From Geobacillus kaustophilus (GTDB lineage Bacteria > Bacillota > Bacilli > Bacillales > Anoxybacillaceae): 64,000 bases of DNA. The number at the start of each line of letters is the position of its first letter. Position 1 is the stretch's first letter. The translations under genes and the position numbers were made by a program. Positions 9,169-18,693 of this stretch are shown piece by piece. The notes beneath the pieces are model-generated. The model was not told the DNA's origin. It did not search any database and worked only from the letters and a program-made list of their open reading frames with translations. The stretch spans positions 2,232,001 through 2,296,000 of the forward strand of contig NZ_JYBP01000003.1 in the NCBI RefSeq assembly GCF_000948285.1, in the 5' to 3' direction.

Positions 9169-9579
9169 TTACTGCACAAACCCGATCATCGCCACCGCCA
9201 TAAGCTGCGCGCGCCCGATGATCGTTTCGTTTCCTTGTTCATCGGCGATCGTCAACTCGGTCGCCGTGCACTTCTTTAATATGCCTTCATAGCTCTTATC
9301 CTTCATGACAAATTGGCATTTCAACGGCGGCAAATGAGCGGGCAGCTCCGTCAAAAAAGCCAGCCGCTCGTCAAGCGCCATCGCTTGGAATTCTTTTTTG
9401 GCAAAAAATTCAGTCGGTTCCTCCTCGCCGCCTCGTTCATCGCTCGAACTTCCTTCCTCTTCCTGTTGCATTCGGCTAGTCCACATAAACGTTTCTTGCA
9501 TATGCGCCGCCGCCCGCATCGCTTTTGGCTGCACAATGTAAAGCAACGGCTCCGTCTCCACAACGTTTTGTTTCCGCAC
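9169..9579 (-). CDS. cotO: Spore coat protein CotO-like
   Basis: This is a protein of about 136 residues starting at GTG (9579), chosen because AAAGGGGG is placed correctly before it. An earlier in-frame ATG at 9597 has no Shine-Dalgarno. The N-terminus contains PLLYIVQPKAM, the conserved opening of CotO (YjbX) proteins. A low-complexity acidic/serine stretch (EEEGSSSDERGGEEEP) follows, then a conserved C-terminal part that resembles a small beta-rich domain. It sits beside fabI exactly as yjbX does in B. subtilis. CotO is known as a late coat morphogenetic protein acting near CotH. It is shorter than I recall the B. subtilis protein to be. Confidence 0.7.
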   Translation of the reverse strand: MRKQNVVETEPLLYIVQPKAMRAAAHMQETFMWTSRMQQEEEGSSSDERGGEEEPTEFFAKKEFQAMALDERLAFLTELPAHLPPLKCQFVMKDKSYEGILKKCTATELTIADEQGNETIIGRAQLMAVAMIGFVQ

Positions 9580-9653
9580 GTCAATCCCCCTTTCCATGCT
9601 TGCCTTACCTTATATATGTATGCCTATGATCTCAATAATTGCCCAAGTCAAGC

Positions 9654-9686
9654 AAAAAACAGCCGCTCCATCAACAGGAACGGCTG
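9654..9686 (-). terminator. Terminator of fabI
   Basis: On the minus strand CAGCCGTTCC and GGAGCGGCTG form a 10-base stem with a seven-base loop, followed by TTTTTTG. Confidence 0.85.
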
Positions 9687-9697
9687 CTCGCACGTTT

Positions 9698-10474
9698 TTA
9701 ATATCCTAAAATGTGGTATCCCGAGTCGACGTGAATAATTTCCCCGGTGATGCCGCGCGACAAGTCGCTGAACAAAAACAGCGCCGCATCGCCGACTTCT
9801 TCTTGGGTCGTCGTCCGACGGAGCGGGGCGCGTTCTTCGATTTGTTTTAAAATCGAGTTGAAATCGCTCACCCCTTTGGCCGACAGCGTGCGGATCGGTC
9901 CTGCGGAAATGGCGTTGACGCGGATGCCGTATTTGCCTAAATCGTTCGCCAAATATTTCACGCTCGCATCAAGCGACGCTTTCGCCACACCCATGATGTT
10001 GTAGTTTTGCACGACGCGCTCGCCGCCTAAGTACGTGAGGGTGACGATGCTGCCGCCTTCCGTCATCAGTGCTTTCGCCTCGCGCGCGACCGCGGTGAGC
10101 GAGTAGGCGCTGATGTTGTGGGCGAGCAAAAAGCCTTCGCGGCTGACGTTCATATACTCACCGCTCAAGTCTTCTTTATTGGCATAGGCGATGCAATGAG
10201 CGACGCCGTGGATGACGCCGACTTGTTGTTTGATTTGCGCAAAACATTGAACGATGTCTTCATCTTTTGCCACATCGCATGGCAGCAGAAGCGAACGTTC
10301 GTCCCCAAGCGTATCGACAAGCGCCCGCACCTCTTTTTCAAACCTCTCTCCGGCATACGTAAACACCAACCGAGCGCCGGCAGCGTGAAGCGAACGAGCA
10401 ATGCCCCAGGCGATGCTTCGTTTGTTCGCCACCCCCATCACGACATATGTACGCCCTTCCAACGATAAGACCAT
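9698..10474 (-). CDS. fabI: Enoyl-[acyl-carrier-protein] reductase (NADH)
   Basis: This 258-residue FabI catalyses the last reductive step of each type II fatty-acid elongation cycle. The family-specific cofactor motif GVANKRSIAWGIA is near the N-terminus. The catalytic tyrosine/lysine arrangement (Y-x6-K) is visible around YNIMGVAKASLD. The C-terminus IHVDSGYHILG is typical. The ATG at 10474 is preferred over an upstream in-frame ATG because GGGAGGATGAACG precedes it. A consensus promoter and an exact-looking FapR operator lie just upstream, so it belongs to the FapR lipid regulon. It is a known triclosan target class. Confidence 0.93.
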   Translation of the reverse strand: MVLSLEGRTYVVMGVANKRSIAWGIARSLHAAGARLVFTYAGERFEKEVRALVDTLGDERSLLLPCDVAKDEDIVQCFAQIKQQVGVIHGVAHCIAYANKEDLSGEYMNVSREGFLLAHNISAYSLTAVAREAKALMTEGGSIVTLTYLGGERVVQNYNIMGVAKASLDASVKYLANDLGKYGIRVNAISAGPIRTLSAKGVSDFNSILKQIEERAPLRRTTTQEEVGDAALFLFSDLSRGITGEIIHVDSGYHILGY

Positions 10475-10503
10475 TCGTTCATCCTCCCAATTATCATTTA
10501 TTA

Positions 10504-10520
10504 TTAGCACCAGGTGTTAA
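10504..10520 (-). promoter_or_regulatory. FapR operator of fabI
   Basis: The 17-base near-palindrome TTAACACCTGGTGCTAA (minus strand) closely matches the FapR consensus TTAGTACCTGGTACTAA. It sits right over the expected transcription start of fabI. FapR releases this site when malonyl-CoA accumulates. Confidence 0.85.
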
Positions 10521-10524
10521 TTCT

Positions 10525-10553
10525 ATTATAGGCGATGCGGCGGGCGATGTAAA
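10525..10553 (-). promoter_or_regulatory. Sigma-A promoter of fabI
   Basis: TTTACA (-35, 10548-10553), a 17-base spacer and TATAAT (-10, 10525-10530) lie directly upstream of the FapR operator. Confidence 0.85.
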
Positions 10554-10673
10554 TGCACGCTTCCCTTTTGTCTTCCGATTCCTTCATGCTGGCGGCGGTT
10601 TTTCCCACTTTGCAAAACCGGCGCGATTCGCTAATATGGTATATGGCACATTTGAATGGAGAGGATCGTTCCA

Positions 10674-11848
10674 TGGATCATGATCGTTTTTCCCAGTCGA
10701 AGCTCGATTATCATTTGTTGTTTCTTTTATTCTTAATGGCTGTTATCAGCGCCATCGCCATTCATAGCGCAGAACCGATGCTGCCGGAGAAACTGCAAAA
10801 CGTCAACTTCGCTTCGAAACAGCTGCAATGGTACGCCATCGGCGCTGTCGTGATCGCCTTGACGATGATCATTGACTATGATCGGCTGTTTCAAATCGCT
10901 TGGTATTTGTATGGATTCGGGATGCTGCTGTTGCTCGGGCTGGAATTGAACGTTCCGGGATCGGTGACGATTAAAGGGGCAACCAGTTGGTACCATCTTC
11001 CGGGGGGGAATTTCCAACCATCCGAACTGATGAAAATTTTTATGATCATCGTCCTAAGCCGCATCACCGTCAACCATCGGGAAAAACATCCCGAACCAAC
11101 GATAAGGGACGATTTTAAGCTGCTCGGGAAAATCGCCCTCGCGGTTTTGCCGCCGCTCATTTTGCTCGCCAAGCAGCCAGACATGGGCATGTCGATGGTG
11201 TTTATGGCCATCACCGCCACCTTGGTGCTCGTTTCCGGCATCCGCTGGCGCATCATTTTCGGCATTATCTTATCCGGTGTAACAATGGTGGCAGTCGTTG
11301 TGTTCATTTTCTTTTATTTTCCTGATTTCTTCCATAAATACATTATTAAAGAAGATTACCAGTTGAACCGGTTTTACGGCTGGCTGGCTCCATATGAATA
11401 TTCCAACGAACAAGGCTTCCAGCTCATCCGTTCGCTCATGGCCATTGGGTCAGGAGAACTGTATGGGAAAGGATTAGGCAACTTGCAAGTCTATTTGCCG
11501 GAGGCGCACACAGACTTTGTGTTTGGCGTCATCTCAGAACAGTTCGGATTTGTCGGTTCAAGCATCGTCGTGTCTCTCTTTTTCCTGCTCATTTATCGCA
11601 TGATCCATATTGCCTTGGAGAGCAACGATTTGTACGGCAGCTATTTATGCGCCGGCGTCGCAGGCATGATTACGTTCCAAGTGTTCCAAAACATTGGCAT
11701 GACGATTGGACTTTTGCCGATCACCGGACTGCCGCTTCCGTTCATCAGCTATGGAGGAAGCTCGCTGGCGACTTATATGCTGGCGATCGGCCTCGTCTTA
11801 AACGTTCATTCACGAACGCGGAAGTTTATGTTCTCGAGCGATGACTAA
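10674..11848 (+). CDS. RodA/FtsW/SpoVE-family peptidoglycan polymerase (RodA-like)
   Basis: This is a SEDS-family membrane protein of about 391 residues with roughly ten hydrophobic segments. SEDS proteins polymerise lipid II into glycan strands with a partner class B penicillin-binding protein. The signature GLPLPFISYGGSSLATYM near the C-terminus and FQPSELMKI in the middle are characteristic. The L-P-L-P-F form points to RodA rather than FtsW. The start at 10674 follows GGAGAGG; an in-frame extension to 10553 reads through sequence without membrane character and is unlikely. It is a single-gene unit with its own terminator. Whether it is the main RodA or an accessory paralogue cannot be told here. 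Confidence 0.82.
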
Positions 11849-11882
11849 AGCCGCTTGCTGTGTCGGCAGGCGGCTTTATTTT
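11847..11882 (+). terminator. Terminator after the RodA-like gene
   Basis: AAAGCCGC (11847-11854) pairs with GCGGCTTT (11870-11877), followed by ATTTT. Confidence 0.75.
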
Positions 11883-11993
11883 GGCCGTCACCTGGGCCAA
11901 GGATCCTTCTTTGCTCCGCTCCCCGCCGCGGCTGCTGCTTTTTGAACAGCGCCTTCGATGGATAGAACAAGGCTGCCTCATCTTTTCTTTTCC

Positions 11994-12022
11994 TTGTCGA
12001 ACGGACATACTGGTAGTATAAC
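11994..12022 (+). promoter_or_regulatory. Likely promoter of prpE
   Basis: TTGTCG, a 17-base spacer and TATAAC lie 27 bases before the prpE ATG. Confidence 0.6.
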
Positions 12023-12048
12023 GATTCGGGCTAGAAAGGAGCTCATGT

Positions 12049-12786
12049 ATGCAGGTGGACATCATCGGCGACATTCATGGCTGCTTCCGCGAATTCGCCG
12101 CATTGACGGAAACACTCGGCTACCATTGGGACGAAGGGGTGCCGATTCATCCCGACGGACGAAAGCTCGGTTTTGTCGGCGATTTGACCGACCGCGGTCC
12201 TGAATCGCTGAAAATGATCGAAATCGTCTGCGACCTGATCGAGCGGAACCTCGCCTATTACGTGCCGGGCAACCATTGCAATAAACTGTACCGCTTTTTC
12301 TTAGGACGAAACGTGCAAATCGCCCATGGGCTTGAGACGACGGTCGCGGAGTACCGCGCCTTGCCCCCGAGCGAGCAGGAGATGATCCGCCGCAAGTTCA
12401 TCCGTCTGTATGAACAGGCGCCGCTGTATGCGGTGCTCGATGAGGGGCGCCTTGTCATCGCCCATGCCGGCATCCGTCACGACTATATCGGGCGGACGGA
12501 CAAACAAGTCAAGACGTTCGTCCTGTATGGGGACATCACCGGCGAAACGAACCCGGACGGAACGCCGGTGCGCCGCGACTGGGCAAAACGGTATCGCGGC
12601 AGCGCGTGGGTTGTATATGGCCACACGCCGGTCGAAAAACCGCGGTTTGTCGGACGGACGGTCAACATCGACACCGGCTGTGTATTCGGCGGCGCGCTGA
12701 CCGCCTTGCGCTATCCGGAAATGGAAACGGTCTCCGTTTCTTCCTCGATGCCGTTCGTTCCCGAAAAGTTCCGCACGTTCTCCTAA
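12049..12786 (+). CDS. prpE: Bis(5'-nucleosyl)-tetraphosphatase PrpE
   Basis: This 245-residue metallophosphoesterase has the metal-ligand motifs GDIHG (residues 7-11), GDLTDRG (about 43-49), GNH (about 75) and a later HAG and GHTP. These are the PPP-family set that binds two metals. The B. subtilis homologue hydrolyses Ap4A and also protein phosphotyrosine, and has been linked to spore germination. It starts at ATG after AAAGGAG. It is transcribed toward the pseudouridine synthase gene and the two stop codons overlap, so the genes are convergent with no room for a terminator between them. Confidence 0.88.
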   Translation: MQVDIIGDIHGCFREFAALTETLGYHWDEGVPIHPDGRKLGFVGDLTDRGPESLKMIEIVCDLIERNLAYYVPGNHCNKLYRFFLGRNVQIAHGLETTVAEYRALPPSEQEMIRRKFIRLYEQAPLYAVLDEGRLVIAHAGIRHDYIGRTDKQVKTFVLYGDITGETNPDGTPVRRDWAKRYRGSAWVVYGHTPVEKPRFVGRTVNIDTGCVFGGALTALRYPEMETVSVSSSMPFVPEKFRTFS

Positions 12787-13694
12787 TCAGCACTTCGTCT
12801 GCGCATTGCCTCGATCAGGCGCGCCATATCGCCAGGAAGCGGGGCGGAACATGTATACCAGCGCCCGGCAAACGGATGAAAAAACGACAGCTGCCGGCTG
12901 TGAAGCGCCTGGCGTCCGATCATCTCCCGGCTCCCGCCGTACAGTTCATCGCCGGCGAGCGGGTGGCCGAGATAAGCCAAATGGACGCGGATTTGGTGCG
13001 TGCGCCCCGTCTCCAGCCGGAGCGAAACGTATGTATAGCCATAAAGCCGCTCAAGTACACGAAAATGAGTGACAGCCGGCTTCCCGTCTTCCCGCACTTC
13101 ACGTGCGATGATGCTTCCCTCTTGGCGGCCGATGGGAGCGTCAATCGTCCCTTCATCCTCGACAATGACGCCATGGCAAATGGCTTCATACGTGCGCACA
13201 ACGTGCCCTTTTTGTTGCAACGCCGACAACAAATGATGAACATGGCAGTGCTTGGCGACGAGCACGAGCCCGGACGTGTCGCGGTCAAGCCGGGTGACGA
13301 TATGGACGGTCGAGTCGAGCTGCTGCTGGCGATAATGGTGAAGCAAGCCATTGGCGAGCGTCCCGCCCGGATGGTGGCGCGACGGAATCGTCGCCAATCC
13401 CGCTGGTTTGTTGACAACAAGGACGTAATCGTCTTCATACAGAATGTCAAGCGGCATCGCTTCTGCGTCCATCCAATCGCTTGTCCGCTCCGGCGGAAAG
13501 ACGACCGACAGCGTCTCGCCGGCGCGCAGCACATGGCGGACGGTGACGGGCCGCCCGTCAACCAACAGCTCCCCGCCATGGAATTTAATATCGGTAAGCG
13601 CCGTCCGCGAAATGCCGTTCTCTTGCAAAAACTGGCGCAACAGCTTTCCGTCGTGCTGTTCATCGATGGAAAAGGTCATGGTAAACGGCGGCAA
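12783..13694 (-). CDS. yjbO: RluD-family pseudouridine synthase YjbO
   Basis: This 303-residue pseudouridine synthase modifies uridines in large ribosomal RNA or tRNA. The catalytic aspartate lies in [16 protein letters not shown] (family motif HRLDRDTSG, with the first His replaced by Thr). An N-terminal S4-like segment is seen at about residues 12-60. [11 protein letters not shown] and the C-terminal [24 protein letters not shown] are also family motifs. The start is TTG at 13694 because AAAGGTGA is correctly spaced upstream; ATG five codons later is the alternative. It is the most downstream gene of the nadK-relQ side, transcribed convergently to prpE. Confidence 0.87.
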   Translation of the reverse strand: MPPFTMTFSIDEQHDGKLLRQFLQENGISRTALTDIKFHGGELLVDGRPVTVRHVLRAGETLSVVFPPERTSDWMDAEAMPLDILYEDDYVLVVNKPAGLATIPSRHHPGGTLANGLLHHYRQQQLDSTVHIVTRLDRDTSGLVLVAKHCHVHHLLSALQQKGHVVRTYEAICHGVIVEDEGTIDAPIGRQEGSIIAREVREDGKPAVTHFRVLERLYGYTYVSLRLETGRTHQIRVHLAYLGHPLAGDELYGGSREMIGRQALHSRQLSFFHPFAGRWYTCSAPLPGDMARLIEAMRRRSAD

Positions 13695-13850
13695 TGTTCG
13701 TCACCTTTCTGATAAAAAATCTCCGTCTTGCTCATCGTGTTCCATCTACTTTTCTTTGGCGCTGCTGCAACGGAATCGTCATCCGTGCCAAAAGATCATC
13801 ACCTCGCCGCAAACGGGAAGCGTTGCCTAACCAAGGAGGCTGGCTTTCCC

Positions 13851-14666
13851 TCAGTCGGCAATAAACGAGTCGCGCACCCGCCGCCAAAACGGAAACGGCC
13901 GAAAGCGGGCGAAACGCACCTTTTCATCGGCTACTCGACATTGAATCGACTTCACTTCTTTATGCAACAGTGACAAATGGTCGATCGTAATTTGAAAATC
14001 GACGTGGTTGACCGGCTTGAGTAAACACGTATGGTGCGCCGGCAACACGAGCGGCGAACCGATCGTCCGAAACACGCGGTTGTTGATCGACGCCATCTCG
14101 GTCACTTGAATCGCCTCCAGCGACGGATGCAAAATCGCCCCGCCGAGAGCCTTATTGTAAGCTGTGCTTCCGGTCGGCGTCGAAATACACAACCCGTCGC
14201 CGCGGAACCGCTCAAACAAGTCGCCGCGAATTTCAACGTCCATCACGAGCGTCCCGCTGACGCATTTGACCGTGCATTCATTGAGCGCTAAATACTTTGC
14301 CTCGCTTCCGCCGTTCAGATAGCGAATCGTCACCTCAAGGAGCGGATATTCGACCACTTGATACGGCGTCTTGGCAATGGCGATTACAAGCTTTTCAAGT
14401 TCCTCCGGCACCCAGTCGGCGTAAAAGCCGAGATGGCCGGTATGGACTCCGACGAACGCCGTCTTGTCCAACCGGTGGCAATAGCGATGGAACGCGTACA
14501 ACAGCGTTCCATCGCCGCCGACCGAAATGACAAGGTCGGGTTCCTCTTCATCGCAGCGCAAGTCAAAATCAAGCAAATACGTTTTCATTTTTTGCGCCAA
14601 GGCGTTTGACGTGTCATCTCCTTTGGATGTGATGGCGAATGCGAGCGGCGCGTCCGTCCGTTTCAT
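13851..14666 (-). CDS. nadK: NAD kinase (ATP- or polyphosphate-dependent)
   Basis: This 271-residue NAD kinase phosphorylates NAD to [17 protein letters not shown] near residue 50 is the nucleotide-binding motif, NECTVK near 130 contains the conserved Asn-Glu, and [15 protein letters not shown] near 160 is the second family block. The ATG overlaps the stop of relQ by four bases (ATGA), indicating coupling. It corresponds to B. subtilis yjbN (nadF). The relQ-nadK pairing, common in Bacillaceae, links alarmone synthesis and NADP supply in one transcript. Confidence 0.93.
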   Translation of the reverse strand: MKRTDAPLAFAITSKGDDTSNALAQKMKTYLLDFDLRCDEEEPDLVISVGGDGTLLYAFHRYCHRLDKTAFVGVHTGHLGFYADWVPEELEKLVIAIAKTPYQVVEYPLLEVTIRYLNGGSEAKYLALNECTVKCVSGTLVMDVEIRGDLFERFRGDGLCISTPTGSTAYNKALGGAILHPSLEAIQVTEMASINNRVFRTIGSPLVLPAHHTCLLKPVNHVDFQITIDHLSLLHKEVKSIQCRVADEKVRFARFRPFPFWRRVRDSFIAD

Positions 14667-15301
14667 TGTCCTTCTCCTTTTGCCTCTTGTTTTCGTGAAA
14701 AAGCGGCTTGCGCTTCTTGAATTTCAAAGCGGATTTTCGACATCTCCTCATCGAGGCGATAAGCCGCCTCCGCGGCGCGCTGCAGCCGAACTTTGATGTC
14801 CTCAGGGAAACGTCCGCTGTACTTATAGTTCAACGAATGCTCAATCGTCGCCCAAAAGTTCATCGCCAACGTCCGGATTTGGATCTCCGCCAAAATGTTT
14901 TTCTCGCCGCGGATCGTCTGCACCGGGTAGCGGATGACAAGATGATACGAGCGGTAGCCGCTCTCTTTTTTTTGCGTGATGTAATCACGCTCCTCGACAA
15001 TCGTAAAATCGTTGCGCTGGCGCAACAGCTCGACGACCGTCTTAATGTCATCGACAAACTGGCACATGATGCGCAGCCCCGCAATATCTTGCATCTCTTC
15101 CTCAAGACGGTCGAGCGGGATGTTTTTCTTTTGCGCCTTATCCAAAATGCTGGCGACGGGCTTCACCCGTCCGGTGACAAACTCAATGGGCGAGTGCGCT
15201 TCAATCATCTCGAATTGGGTGCGAATGCCCCTTAGCTTCACTTTCAGCTCCTCAACAGCCTGCTTATACGGGGCTAAAAACAAATCCCAATGGTTTACCA
15301 T
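14663..15301 (-). CDS. relQ: Small alarmone synthetase RelQ (YjbM/SasB)
   Basis: This 212-residue protein has a single RelA/SpoT synthetase domain and no hydrolase or regulatory domain. It makes ppGpp or pppGpp from GTP/GDP and [17 protein letters not shown] contains the (p)ppGpp-synthetase R-x-K region, [14 protein letters not shown] is the conserved G-loop neighbour, and [11 protein letters not shown] with [17 protein letters not shown] are further hallmarks. It forms an operon with nadK (ATGA overlap). The B. subtilis orthologue YjbM is a tetramer stimulated by pppGpp; the same is likely here but not visible. It starts at ATG with GGTGG upstream. Confidence 0.9.
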   Translation of the reverse strand: MVNHWDLFLAPYKQAVEELKVKLRGIRTQFEMIEAHSPIEFVTGRVKPVASILDKAQKKNIPLDRLEEEMQDIAGLRIMCQFVDDIKTVVELLRQRNDFTIVEERDYITQKKESGYRSYHLVIRYPVQTIRGEKNILAEIQIRTLAMNFWATIEHSLNYKYSGRFPEDIKVRLQRAAEAAYRLDEEMSKIRFEIQEAQAAFSRKQEAKGEGQ

Positions 15302-15451
15302 CGTACCACCTGCCTACATGTTTTCAATCTCCCGCGGCTTAAGTCAAGAGGGCGCAACCGCGCCTCTGCCTTGTTGCTCGATGGAACCGCTCATCTGCCG
15401 AATTCACCGGGCCGCTCGCTGTTCTAACGCGCCGAAAGAGAAGCCGCCAGC

Positions 15452-15829
15452 TTATGACTCAAAAAACACGTCTTGCACCGCCTGTTCAAGCGTCTCGCCG
15501 TAGTTGGCGTTGTCACGGATATTTTCAAGCAAATAAGACAGTTCATCGTGAAACTGTTCAAGCTCAAGCGTCCTCTCTCCACATCGAAGCCAGACCGGCT
15601 CCTCGGCGTCAAGCGCCTCCTTCAGCTGAGGCCACCATGGCTTCGGAACCATGACATATAAAAAGCAGTCATCGGCTTCCAAAAGGTACACAAACGCCAA
15701 TGCATCCGAGTCGACAAGCATATGGCGTTTCGGCGTCACGCGGGCGAGTGAAATCGGAGCATCATGGACATGCAGCCAAAGCCGGCCATCCTTTCGCTCT
15801 GCCCGCCTAACGATCACTTTTTCGTTCAT
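15452..15829 (-). CDS. yjbL: YjbL family protein (UPF0738-type), function unknown
   Basis: This 125-residue soluble protein matches YjbL by position between relQ and yjbK and by size. It is acidic, with a conserved-looking core RHMLVDSDALAFVYLLE and the C-terminal FHDELSYLLENIRDNANYGE. No catalytic motif or membrane segment is visible. AAGGGGAGGAAGC precedes the ATG. It runs divergently from yjbK and is separated from relQ by 150 bases that hold no gene. Confidence 0.75.
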   Translation of the reverse strand: MNEKVIVRRAERKDGRLWLHVHDAPISLARVTPKRHMLVDSDALAFVYLLEADDCFLYVMVPKPWWPQLKEALDAEEPVWLRCGERTLELEQFHDELSYLLENIRDNANYGETLEQAVQDVFFES

Positions 15830-15899
15830 GCTTCCTCCCCTTCCGCATCAACCATCCGCCCTTTATTTTACCATATTCACCATATGCAGACGAAATTAA

Positions 15900-15928
15900 T
15901 TGATATTCGCCGAAAAACAGCTGATAAT
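15900..15928 (+). promoter_or_regulatory. Likely promoter of yjbK-yjbJ
   Basis: TTGATA, a 17-base spacer and GATAAT end 38 bases before the yjbK ATG. Confidence 0.65.
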
Positions 15929-15966
15929 AGAGGGAGACGACTATCCCGTCTTGAAGGAGATTCACG

Positions 15967-16557
15967 ATGCATCAAGAAATTGAAATCGAACTGAAAAACT
16001 TGTTGACGGCAGCGGAGTTCGCGACTGTGCGCGCCGCCTTCGGCCTTGATGATGGGGCTTTCTTCCGCCAGGAAAACTATTACTTTGATACCTCTTCGTT
16101 CGCTCTAAAAGAGCAGGCGGCGGCGCTTCGCATCCGGGCGAAAGAAGGGCGGTTTACGTTGACGCTGAAACAAACACGTGCGGACGGGTCGCTTCTCGAG
16201 ACGCACGAATCGATCACGCCATCCGAGGCTGAGGCGCTGCTCGCAGGCGCGCCATTGCGCGGAACGATCGCTGTCTTGCTATCGGAAATGGGCGTCAATC
16301 CACAAGAGGTGCGCTACTTTGGCTCCCTTGTCACCGACCGCGCTGAATGGCCGCATGAAGGCGGCACGTTATGCCTTGACCATAACCGTTACTTGCAAAG
16401 GGAAGATTACGAACTTGAATATGAAGTGGATCACGTGGAAGCGGGTGAAAAGCGGTTTTTGCGCCTGCTTGGGGCGCTTGGCATTCCGCGCCGCCCGGCG
16501 CCAAACAAAATCGCCCGCTTTTACGCCCGCAAGAAGGAAATGGAGGAAAGACGATGA
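15967..16557 (+). CDS. yjbK: CYTH-domain triphosphate tunnel protein YjbK
   Basis: This 196-residue CYTH protein begins with the signature [10 protein letters not shown]. Further charged strands that line the eight-stranded tunnel include [15 protein letters not shown] and [13 protein letters not shown]. Tunnel proteins of this kind bind divalent metals and hydrolyse triphosphates such as inorganic triphosphate; the physiological substrate of YjbK is not settled. The stop overlaps the start of yjbJ by ATGA, so they form an operon. AAGGAG precedes the ATG. Confidence 0.85.
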   Translation: MHQEIEIELKNLLTAAEFATVRAAFGLDDGAFFRQENYYFDTSSFALKEQAAALRIRAKEGRFTLTLKQTRADGSLLETHESITPSEAEALLAGAPLRGTIAVLLSEMGVNPQEVRYFGSLVTDRAEWPHEGGTLCLDHNRYLQREDYELEYEVDHVEAGEKRFLRLLGALGIPRRPAPNKIARFYARKKEMEERR

Positions 16558-17177
16558 CCGTTTCGCCATTAAAGCTGCTCGTTGAATGGCAGGCGCTCAA
16601 TGCGTTCTCATCCGGGCGCTCGAGCCTGTTGCCATCGCCCGTGCCATCCTTGTTTGCAAGCTTGCTTGCCGAATATCTCAGCCGCGGGGAGGAATCATCT
16701 GCCGAGGCGCCTCAAGCCTCCTCAAGCGGTCAGCCTCCGGCGCCCGCCGGCCATAGCGGCGCCCCGCTCGAACATGAAGCGGGCACCGCAACCCAACCAT
16801 CTTCTTCCATCGATGCTTTGATTGCAGCGGCAGCGGAAAAATACGATGTTGACCCGCAGCTCATCCGCGCCGTCATTCGCCATGAGTCAAATTTCCGTCC
16901 CGATGCGAAAAGCCCAGCTGGAGCGCTTGGACTCATGCAGCTCATGCCAAGCACGGCGAAAATGCTCGGTGTCAACGATCCGCTTGACCCGGCGCAAAAC
17001 ATCGACGGCGGCGTAAAATATTTGCGCCAGCTCCTTGACCGGTACAGCGGCAATATCACTCTCGCCTTGGCCGCCTACAACGCCGGGCCCGGGAACGTCG
17101 ACCGCTATAGGGGCATGCCGCCTTTTGCCGAAACGCGGGCGTATGTCGAACGCGTGTTGAAAAGCTACCGCACATAA
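16554..17177 (+). CDS. yjbJ: Lytic transglycosylase YjbJ (SLT domain)
   Basis: This 207-residue protein has an SLT/GEWL-type catalytic domain in its last 120 residues. The catalytic glutamate lies in [42 protein letters not shown] and [16 protein letters not shown] are the canonical motifs. Such enzymes cleave peptidoglycan glycan strands to 1,6-anhydro products. The first 80 residues are Ser/Pro/Ala-rich and show no clear signal peptide, so export is uncertain. It is translationally coupled to yjbK. Confidence 0.88.
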   Translation: MTVSPLKLLVEWQALNAFSSGRSSLLPSPVPSLFASLLAEYLSRGEESSAEAPQASSSGQPPAPAGHSGAPLEHEAGTATQPSSSIDALIAAAAEKYDVDPQLIRAVIRHESNFRPDAKSPAGALGLMQLMPSTAKMLGVNDPLDPAQNIDGGVKYLRQLLDRYSGNITLALAAYNAGPGNVDRYRGMPPFAETRAYVERVLKSYRT

Positions 17178-17202
17178 ACGAGCGGCGCTCGAGTCACTTT
17201 GT

Positions 17203-17231
17203 TTGAGATCCATGCGTGCTGCTGATAAAAT
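17203..17231 (+). promoter_or_regulatory. Likely promoter of the yjbI-spxH operon
   Basis: TTGAGA, a 17-base spacer and TAAAAT lie about 50 bases before the globin start. Confidence 0.65.
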
Positions 17232-17279
17232 AGCTATCAAACGACAACGAATGAGTCTCAAGCAAAAGGAGCATCCGCG

Positions 17280-17693
17280 ATGGGAGAACAATGGCAAACT
17301 CTTTATGAGGCGATCGGCGGAGAGGAAACGATTGTGAAGCTTGTCGAAGCATTTTACCGGCGCGTGGCTGCACATCCCGACTTAAATCCCATTTTTCCTG
17401 ATGATTTGACGGAAACCGCTCGCAAGCAAAAGCAATTTTTAACGCAATATTTAGGCGGGCCGCCGCTTTACACGGCGGAGCATGGGCACCCAATGCTAAG
17501 GGCGCGCCATCTCCGCTTTGAAATCACGCCGAAGCGGGCGGAAGCGTGGCTTGCCTGCATGCGGGCGGCCATGGACGAAATCGGCTTGTCCGGGCCGGCG
17601 CGGGAACAGTTTTATCACCGGCTTGTGCTCACCGCCCATCATATGGTCAATACCCCAGATCATCTGGACAGAAAGGAGCATACCCTTGAGTGA
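17280..17693 (+). CDS. yjbI: Truncated haemoglobin YjbI (group II)
   Basis: This 137-residue group II truncated haemoglobin binds haem and oxygen. [22 protein letters not shown] is the A/B-helix start. [28 protein letters not shown] contains the characteristic group II region with the proximal histidine in [21 protein letters not shown] carries the typical Trp of the G helix. The stop overlaps the TTG start of spxH by eight bases. Pairing with spxH is conserved in Bacillaceae and suggests a role in the oxidative or nitrosative stress response controlled through Spx. Confidence 0.9.
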   Translation: MGEQWQTLYEAIGGEETIVKLVEAFYRRVAAHPDLNPIFPDDLTETARKQKQFLTQYLGGPPLYTAEHGHPMLRARHLRFEITPKRAEAWLACMRAAMDEIGLSGPAREQFYHRLVLTAHHMVNTPDHLDRKEHTLE

Positions 17694-18579
17694 GAAGTTT
17701 GCTGGGAAGATGACATCAGCTTGCCACCCTTCCCAGCCGCTAGGCAACACGAACAAACCGCTCGAGCTGTATTTGTTTATTGATCCTTTATGCCCGGAAT
17801 GCTGGGGGCTTGAACCAGTCATTAAAAAATTGACGATCGAATACGGCCGTTTTTTTACCTTAAGGCACATATTGAGCGGAACATGGGCGACATGGAGCGC
17901 GCGCAAAGGAACGAAGCCGGAGGCAATGGCGAAAGCGTGGGAGTGGGCGGCTTGCCGCACCGGTATGTCATGCGACGGCAGCGTTTGGCTGGAAAATCGG
18001 ATTTCGAGCCCGTTCGCTCCATCACTCGCCATTAAAGCGGCGGAAATGCAAGGAAAGCGGGCTGGCCTTCGCTTTTTGCGCAAGTTGCAAGAACAACTCT
18101 TTCTCGAAAAACAAAATGTCGCTGATTTGTCGGTGCTCGCCGAATGCGCCGTCGAAGCGGGCTTGGATGTCGATGAATTTCTGCGCGACATGCACTCGCC
18201 AGGAGCGGCGAAAGCGTTCCAATGCGATTTAAAAATCACCTCGGAAATGGATGTCGATGAAATTCCGACGCTTGTGTTGTTTAACGAAAACATTGAAGAC
18301 GAAGGCATTAAAATTTCCGGATGCTATCCGTACGACATCTACGTCGAATTGATCGCTGAAATGCTCGGCTTCCATCCTGAACCGTCCTCTCCTCCTCCGC
18401 TGGAATCATTTTTAAGCCATTTTAAATTCGTCGCCACACAGGAAGTTGCCGTTGTATACAACTGGACGATCCAAGAAGCGGAAACGGAAATGAAAAAGCT
18501 GCAGCTAAAGCAAAAAGTGGAGCGGGTGCCCGTCAAACACGGAACATTTTGGCGCTATATCGATGATGCTCGCCCCTAG
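17686..18579 (+). CDS. spxH: ClpXP adaptor SpxH (YjbH)
   Basis: This 297-residue DsbA/thioredoxin-fold protein starts at TTG (17686), with AAAGGAG upstream and an eight-base overlap with yjbI. It has the CxxC motif at residues 36-39 in [14 protein letters not shown]. The C-terminal part contains [19 protein letters not shown] and FWRYIDDA. YjbH binds Spx and hands it to ClpXP; its own aggregation under stress stabilises Spx. Spx itself is encoded at 27173-27571 in this window. An upstream in-frame open stretch from 17518 lies inside yjbI and is not used. The terminator downstream has been split by an insertion element. Confidence 0.9.
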   Translation: MSEKFAGKMTSACHPSQPLGNTNKPLELYLFIDPLCPECWGLEPVIKKLTIEYGRFFTLRHILSGTWATWSARKGTKPEAMAKAWEWAACRTGMSCDGSVWLENRISSPFAPSLAIKAAEMQGKRAGLRFLRKLQEQLFLEKQNVADLSVLAECAVEAGLDVDEFLRDMHSPGAAKAFQCDLKITSEMDVDEIPTLVLFNENIEDEGIKISGCYPYDIYVELIAEMLGFHPEPSSPPPLESFLSHFKFVATQEVAVVYNWTIQEAETEMKKLQLKQKVERVPVKHGTFWRYIDDARP

Positions 18580-18600
18580 CAGCAGGGATGGGCACAAGAA

Positions 18601-18622
18601 AAAGCCCGGCTGACGCCGGGCT
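18601..18622. repeat. Target-site duplication, left copy (spxH terminator stem-loop)
   Basis: These 22 bases recur exactly at 20165-20186 and contain a complete stem AGCCCGGC...GCCGGGCT. The insertion duplicated the whole hairpin of the spxH terminator. This left copy has lost the T-run. Confidence 0.9.
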
Positions 18623-18653
18623 CAGCTTGTCGACAAAGTCGACAAGCTGTTTT
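18623..18653 (+). terminator. Left-end hairpin of the insertion element
   Basis: A perfect 12-base stem with an AAA loop (18623-18649) is followed by TTTT. It can stop transcripts entering from spxH, which would both replace the lost terminator and protect the transposase gene from read-through. Confidence 0.75.
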
Positions 18654-18693
18654 AATATATAGGTATAAGGGTATCTTGAAGGAGTGGAATAAG

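Noticed and set aside
12606-13712. 368-codon plus-strand frame over the pseudouridine synthase gene
   Set aside because: The minus-strand gene has clear catalytic motifs; the plus-strand translation is Arg/Cys-rich and featureless.
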